A DNA stretch of 16,158 bases from MTP4 sp9310u (GCA_030627005.1 DAOUSW010000081.1:1-16158); one strand, 5' to 3'. Counted from the stretch's first letter, positions 1 to 6,400 are shown. Translations and numbers: made by a program. Notes: generated by a model not told the origin, from the letters alone.

Positions 1-1
1 A

Positions 2-166
2 AGACTAAAACAAGAAACTACAGTTAGGATGTGGAAGGAGAACGGAGAACATTTGAGTAAGTATTACCGGAGAAAAAAGACGTTATGGAGTGATGGGTAT
101 TTCGTTTCTTCTATAGGAAATGTTAGCAAAGAGGCAGCAGAATATTACATCCGGAATCAAGGGTAA
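2..166 (+). CDS. tnpA: IS200/IS605 transposase TnpA, C-terminal part (cut by window start)
   Basis: The plus-strand frame starting at base 2 is open to a TAA at 164-166 and gives 54 residues, including LWSDGYFVSSIG and ending EYYIRNQG. The W-x-x-GYF-x-S-x-G stretch followed by a short helix ending in I(R/K)NQ is the typical C-terminus of the small HUH single-strand transposases (Y1 family) of IS200/IS605 elements. The catalytic HUH motif and tyrosine would lie upstream or near the left edge and cannot be checked. The subterminal hairpin immediately downstream (181-203) supports the assignment. Whether the complete gene is intact is unknown because the window begins inside it. Confidence 0.8.
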   Translation, partial: RLKQETTVRMWKENGEHLSKYYRRKKTLWSDGYFVSSIGNVSKEAAEYYIRNQG

Positions 167-180
167 GTTGACGCTTATAT

Positions 181-203
181 CCCCTGGGCTAAAGACCCGT
201 GGG
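181..203 (+). repeat. Imperfect hairpin, probable right-end structure of the IS200/IS605 element
   Basis: CCC(182-184) pairs with GGG(201-203) and GGG(186-188) with CCC(196-198) around a loop at 189-195, with small bulges between the two stems. It begins 15 bases after the tnpA stop. IS200/IS605 elements end in such subterminal imperfect palindromes, which TnpA recognises as single-stranded hairpins. The exact cleavage site and element end cannot be fixed from this copy alone. Confidence 0.55.
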
Positions 204-216
204 TTTTACGCTGCGA

Positions 217-300
217 CCTATAAAGAAAGGCAAGACCAGAAAAGAAGTCCCCAAAATTGAAGCTCGTGCAGGCGAACCTCAATTTAGAGTTAAAGCTTAA
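217..300 (+). pseudogene. Possible C-terminal remnant of a TnpB-like protein
   Basis: A short frame reads PIKKGKTRKEVPKIEARAG and so on to a TAA at 298-300. It has no start codon, and upstream in the same frame are stops at 169 and 190. Its position, after tnpA and before a cluster of hairpins, is where the tail of a tnpB gene would lie in an internally deleted IS605-type element. The residues themselves are not a diagnostic TnpB motif: the RuvC and zinc-ribbon parts are absent. This is a positional inference and the identity is weak. Confidence 0.3.
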
Positions 301-311
301 CAAGAAAAAAA

Positions 312-398
312 AGTCCTCTTGAGGGAGCAAAGCGACCGAAAAGGACAGCGCACTGTTGCGATTTCATCGCAACTCCCGGAAAATCTCCGATTTTCTGT
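312..398 (+). repeat. Three consecutive hairpins downstream of the IS remnant
   Basis: There are three inverted repeats in a row. GTCCTCTT(313-320) pairs with AAAAGGAC(339-346) with one mismatch. GTTGCGAT(355-362) pairs perfectly with ATCGCAAC(366-373) across a 3-base loop. GAAAATC(379-385) pairs perfectly with GATTTTC(389-395) across a 3-base loop. No ORF explains them. Candidates are the right end of the IS200/IS605 element, or the scaffold of a TnpB-associated guide RNA, which overlaps the 3' end of tnpB and the right end. They could also be an unrelated structured RNA. Confidence 0.45.
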
Positions 399-444
399 GA
401 TGCCAAGTTGCAGCTAGGCTGGTTCAACCAGGTCGGGGCAGCCA

Positions 445-461
445 GGCCGGGTCACCCGGCC
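445..461 (-). terminator. GC-rich hairpin just after the radical SAM gene
   Basis: GGCCGGG(445-451) and CCCGGCC(455-461) form a perfect 7-bp stem with a 3-base loop, starting two bases past the minus-strand stop codon. There is no T-run on the minus strand after it, so it may be a transcript-end stabiliser rather than a classic terminator. Confidence 0.4.
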
Positions 462-463
462 AT

Positions 464-1459
464 TCAGAAGTCTGCAAAAGGTACAAGGTCGCAGCCCGTA
501 CACCTTAGACACATGGTTTTTGCAAGTCCCGGGTTCAACCCGTATTTTTCGAGTATGGCTTTTTCCATTTTTGCCAGTTTCAAGAGGCGTTCCCGGGAAG
601 GGCGCTCTGCAAAACAGTCCCCTGCCCTGAGGGGATGGGGGTTTATAGGGCGAAGGATCGGGATCACTCCCAGTTTTGCGAGGGTTTCGACCCCGGCCCT
701 GACAGCTGAATCACTCTCCCCGAGTCCGATAATAAAGTTGCTGAAAACCCGGTTTTTCCCGAAAATCCCCACAGCCTCTTCGAGTTTTTCCAGGATATAG
801 TCGAGGGTCAGGTCTCCGCAGACCCGTTTGAAAATATCCGGGTCCATTGTTTCCACGTTATACTTGACCTCGGACACCCCTGCCTCGTAAAATTGCCTGG
901 AGCATCCTTCGGTGGGGTAGACCGAAACTCCGATCGGCACATTATACTTTTTGAGGGCAGGAAGCAATTTGAGGACGCGGTCCACTTCCCCCTGCACGGA
1001 ATTTTCAACCCCCGAAGTAAGGGAAATAGCCTTCAGGTTTCCTGTCCTGAAAACTTCGTCCACAATATCCAGGACTTCCTTATTACTCTTGATATGGCCC
1101 TGGAGTTTGGGCACGGGACAGTATTTGCAATCGAAAATACAGCGCTCGCAAAGGGTAATAAACGCCTGTTCCGGGCAGTGGGCAAGGGCAGGCTCAAGGG
1201 TGCCGCGAGCCAGTTCTTCTCCCTCCATTAAAAGAGAAAAAGTCCCTTCTTCCCCAGCCTTTTCAATGGAAAGGGGGGAATCCTTATTGATACTGAGCCG
1301 GACCCTCCGTTCCCCTGACCTGAAGAAAACCGAACTTGTCCCGGCACCCGGACCGGCTGTGGACCCGAGAGCAAGGGGGACAAGGGAAGGATCTATGGAA
1401 ACGGAACCAATAGAGATCAGGAAAGCTTTTAGTTCTGCAGTCATGAGCTTATTTTGCAT
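464..1459 (-). CDS. Radical SAM protein, biotin-synthase-like, function unknown
   Basis: This predicted cytosolic iron-sulfur enzyme has 331 residues from the chosen start. The radical SAM cluster motif C-x3-C-x2-C is CIFDCKYC at residues 107-114, followed by PVPK. The following barrel region has SLTSGVENS, GVSVYP and a YNVETMD strand typical of the biotin synthase/lipoyl synthase-like branch. The extreme C-terminus has a second, conserved-looking cysteine set, MCLRCTGC (C317, C320, C323), which could bind an auxiliary cluster or a metal. About 90 residues precede the motif, longer than in minimal radical SAM enzymes. The frame is open upstream to a GTG at 1498, but I prefer the ATG at 1459 because GAGG lies nine bases before it; ATG 1444 (MTAELKAF) is also possible. 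AT-rich TATA-like sequence lies near 1540-1565. No neighbour indicates a substrate. Confidence 0.88.
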   Translation of the reverse strand: MQNKLMTAELKAFLISIGSVSIDPSLVPLALGSTAGPGAGTSSVFFRSGERRVRLSINKDSPLSIEKAGEEGTFSLLMEGEELARGTLEPALAHCPEQAFITLCERCIFDCKYCPVPKLQGHIKSNKEVLDIVDEVFRTGNLKAISLTSGVENSVQGEVDRVLKLLPALKKYNVPIGVSVYPTEGCSRQFYEAGVSEVKYNVETMDPDIFKRVCGDLTLDYILEKLEEAVGIFGKNRVFSNFIIGLGESDSAVRAGVETLAKLGVIPILRPINPHPLRAGDCFAERPSRERLLKLAKMEKAILEKYGLNPGLAKTMCLRCTGCDLVPFADF

Positions 1460-1662
1460 GCAAATGATCCTCAAAGTGCTTGTAATTCGTACTTTCACAG
1501 ATTAATCCGTACTTTCTCAGTTTTCCTTTTCTATGCAAGGAAGTATATAATTTTTGTTAATTATATAATAGTAACTGTTGGGAAGCCATCTCCGGAAAAC
1601 CGTGAAACAAGACGTTATAAAAACAAGAAAATCAAATTGCGTGCGGCCACCTCGCCCTAAAC

Positions 1663-1773
1663 AGGCTGTCCGACTATTAGTACCAGTAATAACCCAATCC
1701 CTTTTTTTGAGTTAAAGCCTTTAAATACCTTATTTACATGTTTTTACCCTGAAATTGAATTTTCGGACAGCCT
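1663..1773. mobile_element. MITE-like or solo-end element bounded by 11-bp inverted repeats
   Basis: AGGCTGTCCGA (1663-1673) is repeated exactly in inverse orientation as TCGGACAGCCT (1763-1773). The enclosed 89 bases are AT-rich and contain no ORF of note. The arrangement resembles a miniature inverted-repeat element or a deletion derivative of an insertion sequence. I see no convincing target duplication in the flanks, and the parent IS family cannot be assigned from the sequence alone. Confidence 0.5.
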
Positions 1774-2473
1774 CTGAAGGTAGAGATATTCGTGACACCC
1801 CTTACTTTTTGAAGAATTATTCCCAGAGCTATACTCCCGTATGAAGGCTGGTGAGAATTCACATAACAGTCCAGGCCAAAAAGAAAAAAGGCATTAACAT
1901 TGAGGAAGTTGGTGCTGAAAAAAACAGCATCAAAAGGAGTCATAGAAATATAGAGGGGCATAAAAGAGTGTGAAGTATTATTGTAAGTGTCTCATCATTA
2001 AGAAATAAGAAAACATTAGAAAGATGCAATAACATTAGAACATTATAGTAAAAATAGAGGAATGAAATAACTAAATGGGATAAAAATAACATTAGTTGCT
2101 ACATATATTTACAAAAGTAATATATAGGATGTATACATAGTACATTTTGCATTCTCATCCCTCACAACCCCGCTAACTAAATATTACTCCACAGGGACAA
2201 AAATAGGGACATTAGGGACAAAAACACAGGGATAAGTGAACATACAAGACAAAAAGCAAAAGACGCGCAGCACAAAGAGTCCAATGCCTTTGTATCTCTT
2301 CCCAGAAATAAAAAGACTCATAAAAGACTCATTAAACGCCGTTCGAAGCTTCCAGGTTTTCTTGGATGGGAATGCAAACTTTTCTTTTTTTTAGAACTAA
2401 ACCAGAATATTTTCTATAAGAACTGAATAATGATCTTTTATTTCGAAGCCGAATCTTTATCATAAGATCTGCA

Positions 2474-2512
2474 GAAATTATGAATTCTTAGTAAAGAAAT
2501 TATGAATTCTTA
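2474..2512. repeat. 17-bp direct repeat, two copies
   Basis: GAAATTATGAATTCTTA occurs exactly at 2474-2490 and again at 2496-2512, a 22-base period. It sits 60-95 bases upstream of the gene starting at 2570, in the zone where a regulator acting above the promoter would bind. Confidence 0.75.
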
Positions 2513-2569
2513 TTATGACTGCAGAGAAATAATAAGTTATATCTATCACCTCCCTCAGAATACCTGTGC

Positions 2570-2986
2570 ATGGAAACGGACGAGAAACTTGAGGCAGAAA
2601 AGGTTATAGAAACAATAGTCAGCTGGTATGATGCAATCAAAGTAGACATTGACGATAAGGAAAATTTTTTGATGTTATTGAAAATTGCCGTTACCAACCC
2701 GACTTTCCACATGAAGATTTCCGAAGAGGCCGGAAAACTCAACTATGAAAAACTTACAGATTTTATCCTGGGGGACATAGAAGGAATAGAGCAGTTAATG
2801 GAAGACAAACGCAAGTATTTCAACAAAGCCCTCAAGAGAGAAGTAACTAAGTTCAAAGGCTACCTTAGCGAATATATTGAATCAATATCTAAAGGGGAAA
2901 CTGCAGAGATTGAGGAGAAGGAACAAACCATCCGAAACGTTGCAGAAGAATACACTTCAATCATCGAAAAGCTTTCCTCAGGATAA
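2570..2986 (+). CDS. Small acidic helical protein, function unknown
   Basis: I do not recognise this 138-residue protein. It is rich in Glu and Lys, has no cysteine, no membrane segment and no signal peptide, and is predicted by eye to be mostly helical. An amphipathic, coiled-coil-like stretch runs from about residue 60 to the end (EGIEQLMEDKRKYF, then an EIEEKEQTIRNVAEEY region). Codon use and composition match the neighbouring genes, so it is probably real. The ATG at 2570 lacks a Shine-Dalgarno site. An AT-rich TTATATC element at 2537-2543 lies about 30 bases upstream, which would fit a leaderless or very short-leader transcript. A 17-bp direct repeat lies further upstream. The next gene is 200 bases away, so it appears to be monocistronic. 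Confidence 0.8.
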   Translation: METDEKLEAEKVIETIVSWYDAIKVDIDDKENFLMLLKIAVTNPTFHMKISEEAGKLNYEKLTDFILGDIEGIEQLMEDKRKYFNKALKREVTKFKGYLSEYIESISKGETAEIEEKEQTIRNVAEEYTSIIEKLSSG

Positions 2987-3044
2987 GCAAAGAATCATTT
3001 TTCAAGCAAACGTACCGGGATGAAAAGCCTTTAAGCCCGGAAAC

Positions 3045-3116
3045 AAGCCTGAAAAAGCGATATCAGGACGTAGAAGCCTGAAAAAGCGATATCGGGACGT
3101 AGAAGCCTGAAAAAGC
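3045..3116. repeat. 29-bp tandem repeat, 2.5 copies
   Basis: Units begin AAGCCTGAAAAAGC at 3045, 3074 and 3103. The first two are full length and differ at one base (A at 3065, G at 3094); the third stops after 14 bases. The array fills the gap between the small acidic protein gene and the first winged-helix gene. There are no spacers between units, so it is not CRISPR. Confidence 0.85.
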
Positions 3117-3189
3117 AAAATCATCATAAAATTGACCTTTCCAATCTTCAAAGATATGATAACTTTATTGTTACAAGGTGGCCCGAACT

Positions 3190-3492
3190 ATGGAAGAAAA
3201 AGACGAAATTGACCTGTTTCTCGACTCACAGGAAAAAACGGAAGAAGAACTGCTGCAGGAGAAGTGTGAAAAGACATACAATGCGGCCTCCAATCCGGTA
3301 CGCAGGGACATCGTCCGCGGGATATGTTTCCTCGGGAAGACAAAGGAAGAACTTCAGAACGAAACCGGCCTCGATGAAGCCACTTTAAAATTCCATACAC
3401 AGGTCCTGATAAACGCAGATTTTGTTTTTCAGGATGAAAAAGAGGTTTATAAATTGACCGAATTGGGGCTGAAAGTTCTCCCGAAACTTTAA
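3190..3492 (+). CDS. Small winged-helix DNA-binding protein (paralogue A)
   Basis: This 100-residue protein has an acidic N-terminus (MEEKDEIDLF) followed by a compact winged-helix fold. The pattern N-P-x-R-R-x-I, with a helix LGKTKEELQNETGLD and a recognition helix around ATLKFHTQVL, ends in a wing (EKEVYKLTELG). This is the architecture of ArsR/MarR-like archaeal regulators. I place the start at ATG 3190 because AAGGTGG at 3176-3182 is well spaced and because the protein then aligns from its N-terminus with the paralogue at 5224 (MTEGIDELDAYF). A GTG at 3178 in the same frame is the alternative. The two paralogues flank a CobW-type GTPase gene, which suggests that they act on it or on each other. 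It has one cysteine near residue 26 and one near 45, not a clear metal site. Ligand and targets are unknown. Confidence 0.85.
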   Translation: MEEKDEIDLFLDSQEKTEEELLQEKCEKTYNAASNPVRRDIVRGICFLGKTKEELQNETGLDEATLKFHTQVLINADFVFQDEKEVYKLTELGLKVLPKL

Positions 3493-4000
3493 ACCTTTTT
3501 TAAATAAATTCACTCATTTTAAGGACCTGGAACCTCAAAATCTCCTACAAAAAGATCTTCTTCGGCAATCAGGACCCACGCAAAACTGTCAGACCTAGCT
3601 GGAGCGGGTTGATATATACGGGGAACGGGGTCTCATGCAGAGGCACTGGCAGCCTGTACTTGACACAAAGGAATGTACATGACAAGAAGGAAATTAGAAA
3701 CTCCCACATGCCGGTTACGCCTCAACTGTTGACTATCAAAATGTATCCCCATGTTCTTATTTCTCCTTTCCCGGAAACTAAAAGATGACCGGATAGGGAA
3801 ATCAGGTCAGGAGAAATAGGCGTCATGAAAAAGAATAGGACAATATTATATATTGGTAAATATATTCATTTAGTAATAGTACACGTCGTTAACATTTCAT
3901 ATAACATCTCCGAATTAATCCACTTGCACTAAACTGCTTTACAATATCTGTCACTATAACAGTCCAATTTACAAAAAACCAGCGAAGGGTAGGAAAAACA
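3493..4000. other. Intergenic stretch upstream of the CobW-type gene
   Basis: No intact gene is present. A frame around 3613-3785 (starting IYTGNGVSCRGTG) is open for about 58 codons and ends in TGA but lacks a start; it could be decayed transposon-related coding sequence, which I cannot confirm. AT-rich TATA-like elements occur at 3845-3870 (ATTATATATTGG and AAATATATTC). A purine-rich ribosome-binding site AGGGTAGG precedes the ATG at 4001. The gap between possible promoter and start would leave a long leader of more than 100 bases. Confidence 0.5.
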
Positions 4001-5101
4001 ATGAAAGTAATGATCATAGGAGGTTTTCTTGGTAGCGGGAAAACCACCGCCATACTGAAACTCGGCAGGCGGCTGAGCGATTCAGGAAAGCGGATTGCCA
4101 TCATCGTAAATGAGATTGGAGAAATAGGGCTTGACGGGGAAACCCTATCAAGTACCGGCATCGCAACCAGAGAACTGACCAGCGGCTGCATCTGCTGCAC
4201 ACTTAGAATCAGCATGCAGTACACTCTCCAGACTCTGGAAGAAGAGTTCAAGCCGGATGTGGTCATCATCGAGCCTACGGGAATTGCCTTCCCGGGACAG
4301 ATCAGGGAAGAAATCGGGAATATGGGACTTACCGAACTGTCCTTTTCCCCTGTGGTGACCCTGGTGGACCCCTGCCGTTTCGGGACCGAAGTCAGTGAGA
4401 TCCCCAAATTCATTGAGACCCAGATAAGGGAAGCTGAGATCCTGGGTATAAATAAGGTGGACACAGCTTCCGGAGAGAGGATTCTTGCCACGGAAAAGAT
4501 GCTTTTGGGACTGAACAGTGAAGCCAGAATCCTCAAATTCTCTGCAAAACTGGGAGACGAACCGTTCGAAAACCTGCTCAGTCACCTTGCAGTTCCGGGA
4601 CTTGAAAAACCCTCTTCAGAGAAACAAAACTCCATTGAAGTCTCAGAAGTTTCGACGTTTTCAACCCGTTATGCCCTGGTTTCCGCCCTTGACCCGGAAA
4701 AAGGCATTGCCCTTGCGCAAGAGAGCCTGCTGAGTATCCGGAACCAGGTAAGTGAAATAAACCCTGGATTCATAGGTCATGTGAAGCTTTCCATCAAACT
4801 CCCTGAATCCGTGGTCAAAGGCAGCGTAACCTCCTCGAAAGAGACCCCTCGGGTGGAGCTGGTCCTGAACCGGAAGAGTGAAAAACCTGAATTGAGACTG
4901 CTTTCCGCCATCACAAAAGTCCCTATAGAGGAGCTGACGGAAATCGTAGAAAGGTCCATAGAAGGCAAACTCCGGGAAGCAGGGATCCCATTCGAAAAAA
5001 TGGAGCAGAAAGGGCATGAACACGGACACGGAACAAGAGTGGGCATGAACACGCTCGTGAAGCCGGGAATGAAACCGAAAACGGACATGAATATTGAATA
5101 A
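4001..5101 (+). CDS. CobW/COG0523 family G3E GTPase, probable metallochaperone
   Basis: This 366-residue protein has all the motifs of G3E P-loop GTPases of the CobW/YjiA/HypB group: Walker A GGFLGSGKTT (7-16), the signature metal-binding CICC (63-66), Walker B-type EPTG (91-94) and the guanine-specificity motif NKVD (151-154). A His-rich stretch GHEHGHG near residue 340 can bind metal ions. The family couples GTP hydrolysis to delivery of Zn, Co or Ni to target proteins or cobalamin enzymes. In a methylotrophic methanogen, corrinoid methyltransferases or nickel enzymes are possible clients, but nothing here names one. The start is supported by AGGGTAGG eight bases upstream. The gene is single, with a hairpin terminator after it and a winged-helix gene on either side. 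The region after residue about 215 is divergent from a textbook CobW C-terminal domain. Confidence 0.92.
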   Translation: MKVMIIGGFLGSGKTTAILKLGRRLSDSGKRIAIIVNEIGEIGLDGETLSSTGIATRELTSGCICCTLRISMQYTLQTLEEEFKPDVVIIEPTGIAFPGQIREEIGNMGLTELSFSPVVTLVDPCRFGTEVSEIPKFIETQIREAEILGINKVDTASGERILATEKMLLGLNSEARILKFSAKLGDEPFENLLSHLAVPGLEKPSSEKQNSIEVSEVSTFSTRYALVSALDPEKGIALAQESLLSIRNQVSEINPGFIGHVKLSIKLPESVVKGSVTSSKETPRVELVLNRKSEKPELRLLSAITKVPIEELTEIVERSIEGKLREAGIPFEKMEQKGHEHGHGTRVGMNTLVKPGMKPKTDMNIE

Positions 5102-5140
5102 GCAGGCAAACAGGCCTGCATATTTAATATATATCTTTTA
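5102..5140 (+). terminator. Hairpin plus AT-rich tail after the CobW-type gene
   Basis: GCAGGC(5102-5107) pairs perfectly with GCCTGC(5114-5119) across a 6-base loop, directly after the stop codon. It is followed by AT-rich sequence ending in CTTTTA. Confidence 0.6.
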
Positions 5141-5171
5141 TTCAATTTCGGGAAAAAACACTATTTAGGAA

Positions 5172-5218
5172 CTTTTAAAAGTTATAAGAATCCAATACGT
5201 TAAGTAAAAAAAGGAGAT
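5172..5218 (+). promoter_or_regulatory. Promoter and ribosome-binding site of the second winged-helix gene
   Basis: TTTTAAAAGTTATA (about 5173-5186) is a good archaeal TATA candidate. AAGGAGAT at 5211-5218 is a strong Shine-Dalgarno site with GGAG seven bases before ATG 5224, which fixes the start. Confidence 0.6.
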
Positions 5219-5223
5219 TTAAC

Positions 5224-5532
5224 ATGACAGAAGGAATCGATGAGCTTGATGCCTATTTTGCCCAGAGGGAAGAGCCCTCCGAAGAAAGAACTGTCAAGCA
5301 AGAACATATCATGATGGAAAAGATTGCCATAAACCCAGCCAGGAGAAAAATTCTCAGGATCGTGGGAATTTACGGGAAAAGCCCTGAACAACTAAAGGAA
5401 GAGTCAGAGTTAAGTGATTTTTTCTTCAAGTATCACATGGATTTACTGCTAGGAGAAAACATCCTCAAACTCGAAGAAGGGACATACCGCCTGACCAAGA
5501 TAGGAATTGGCATGCACGATTCCGTCTGTTAA
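5224..5532 (+). CDS. Small winged-helix DNA-binding protein (paralogue B)
   Basis: This 102-residue protein is a clear paralogue of the one at 3190. It has the same N-terminal acidic segment (MTEGIDELDAYFAQ), the same N-P-A-R-R-K-I-L motif near residue 38, a helix GKSPEQLKEESELS, a recognition helix around FFFKYHMDLLL and a wing EEGTYRLTKIG. Size and motif order match minimal archaeal winged-helix regulators. It is transcribed alone: a terminator hairpin precedes it and AT-rich sequence follows. The two paralogues are separated only by the CobW-type GTPase, suggesting a local duplication. No metal-binding cysteine or histidine cluster is visible, so what they sense is unknown. Confidence 0.85.
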   Translation: MTEGIDELDAYFAQREEPSEERTVKQEHIMMEKIAINPARRKILRIVGIYGKSPEQLKEESELSDFFFKYHMDLLLGENILKLEEGTYRLTKIGIGMHDSVC

Positions 5533-5682
5533 GGAAAAAAGCCAGATATGTAGAAATACCCGGCTTTCCACTCTCTTTATTTCACTTTTACTACTTATTT
5601 CCAACATATCTCGCGGACTTACCAGCTTTTAAGTTCAACCCCCGGCTTTAACTTCCCTCCTCGGCCATTCCATAAAAAACCG

Positions 5683-5769
5683 CAGCTTTAGCTTTCCCCT
5701 TATCCTCAGCTTTAGCTTTCCCCTTATCCTCAGCTTTAGCTTTCCCCTTATCCTCAGCTTTAGCTTTCC
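5683..5769. repeat. 24-bp tandem repeat, 3.6 copies
   Basis: Exact units starting CAGCTTTAGC lie at 5683, 5707 and 5731, with a fourth copy of 15 bases at 5755. Degenerate copies of CAGCTTTAGCTTT continue at 5795-5820. The period is a multiple of three, and on the minus strand one frame reads KAKAEDKG per unit. Units abut without spacers. Confidence 0.9.
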
Positions 5770-5979
5770 GTCTCAGCCTTTCCTTTAAAGCCTTCAGCTT
5801 TAGCTTTCTCTTCAGCTTTACCTGTTAGCCTCCCCACCCAGCCTTAGGCTCCAACTTTTTTCTTCAATTTATTTTTTCATTCTCAAATTCCAGGTATTTT
5901 TTATACTCATCGATTCCATACTTTGGGAAATATAATTTTTGAGATCATGCGGCACCTTTTATCTTTCAAACCGGTGGAC

Positions 5980-6000
5980 TCGCTTTTTACTAAAAAGCGA
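5980..6000 (+). terminator. Perfect 9-bp hairpin followed by T-tracts
   Basis: TCGCTTTTT(5980-5988) pairs perfectly with AAAAAGCGA(5992-6000) with a 3-base loop. Two TTTTT runs follow within 15 bases on the plus strand. It looks like a terminator for plus-strand transcription but is 450 bases beyond the nearest plus-strand gene. It may instead insulate, or form part of, a long leader of the ferredoxin gene. Confidence 0.45.
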
Positions 6001-6130
6001 TAAGTTTTTATGTTTTTCGGAGTAATGGCGTAATGACTAAGTTTTCGATATTCAATGGAAGTTTCAAAAACGCCCCTGTCTAATTTCCAGAATACATATC
6101 GAATGATAAACAAACGGAGTGTGAATAAAT

Positions 6131-6313
6131 ATGCCAGCAATAGTTAACGAGGAAGAATGTTCCGGATGCGGAACCTGTGTCGATGAATGCCCCTCTGAAG
6201 CAATCACCCTCAACGATGACAAGGGAATCGCAGTCGTCGATCAGGACGAATGTGTAGAATGTGGTGCATGTGAAGAAGCATGCCCGAACGATGCAATCAA
6301 GGTAGAAGAATAA
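6131..6313 (+). CDS. 2[4Fe-4S] ferredoxin
   Basis: This 60-residue soluble ferredoxin has two canonical cluster motifs, CSGCGTCVDECP (residues 10-21) and CVECGACEEACP (41-52 region). They are arranged as C-x2-C-x2-C-x3-C-P twice, with the fourth cysteine of each set serving the other cluster. The protein is strongly acidic, as expected for the low-potential electron carriers that serve CO dehydrogenase, Ech/Rnf and other ferredoxin-linked enzymes of methanogens. ATG 6131 is preceded by GGAG at 6116-6119. An AATACATATC element at 6091-6100 may be the TATA box. A strong hairpin terminator follows, so the adjacent aspartate-semialdehyde dehydrogenase gene may be only partly co-transcribed. The specific redox partner is not evident. 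Confidence 0.97.
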   Translation: MPAIVNEEECSGCGTCVDECPSEAITLNDDKGIAVVDQDECVECGACEEACPNDAIKVEE

Positions 6314-6324
6314 AACAAGTAGCT

Positions 6325-6362
6325 TGGAATAATTTTTTATTCCATTTTTCTTTTTCCTTTTT
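6325..6362 (+). terminator. Hairpin and T-run after the ferredoxin gene
   Basis: TGGAATAA(6325-6332) pairs with TTATTCCA(6337-6344) across four Ts. It is followed by T-rich sequence up to 6362. This is a good intrinsic terminator between ferredoxin and asd. Confidence 0.75.
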
Positions 6363-6400
6363 ATCGAATTATTTCTTTCTCTACGGAGGTATTTTTTTAG

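Larger units (their letters stand above)
1460..2569. other. Gene-poor AT-rich gap of about 1.1 kb
   Basis: No convincing gene lies here. The part next to the radical SAM gene (1540-1570) is very AT-rich and may hold its promoter. An inverted-repeat mini-element occupies 1663-1773. From 1774 to about 1970 both strands have short open frames that read almost like coding sequence, such as the 75-codon minus-strand frame ending at 1734, but they run through the inverted repeat and have no recognisable product, so I take them as decayed DNA. Short direct repeats of AACATTAGAA occur around 2010-2040 and GGGACAAAAA repeats around 2195-2225. Confidence 0.6.
5533..6130. other. Intergenic stretch with tandem repeats and a hairpin
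   Basis: No intact gene. It contains 24-bp tandem repeats (5683-5769), degenerate copies up to about 5820, and a perfect 9-bp hairpin at 5980-6000. On the minus strand, short open stretches (one ending FPKYGIDEYKKYLEFENEK just before a stop near 5866, and the lysine/alanine-rich repeat frame) lie in different frames and have no start codon. They could be a decayed minus-strand gene. Confidence 0.55.

Noticed and set aside
951..1505. 184-codon plus-strand open frame opposite the radical SAM gene
   Set aside because: The minus-strand frame contains the intact C-x3-C-x2-C motif; the plus frame has no motif or start signals.
1734..1961. 75-codon minus-strand open frame beginning MPLYISMTPFDAV
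   Set aside because: It runs through the right inverted repeat of the mini-element, has no ribosome-binding site, and its product has no recognisable domain. It reads like decayed coding DNA, but I cannot support a gene.
3613..3785. TnpB zinc-ribbon remnant suggested by the frame starting IYTGNGVSCRG
   Set aside because: There is only one cysteine, no C-x2-C pair and no start codon; the resemblance is too weak to annotate as a pseudogene.
5683..5769. CRISPR array
   Set aside because: Repeat units abut without unique spacers. The same holds for the 29-bp and 18-bp arrays.
5907..6140. 77-codon minus-strand open frame overlapping the ferredoxin start
   Set aside because: It overlaps ferredoxin's translation signals, runs through the 9-bp hairpin, has no ribosome-binding site and no recognisable product.
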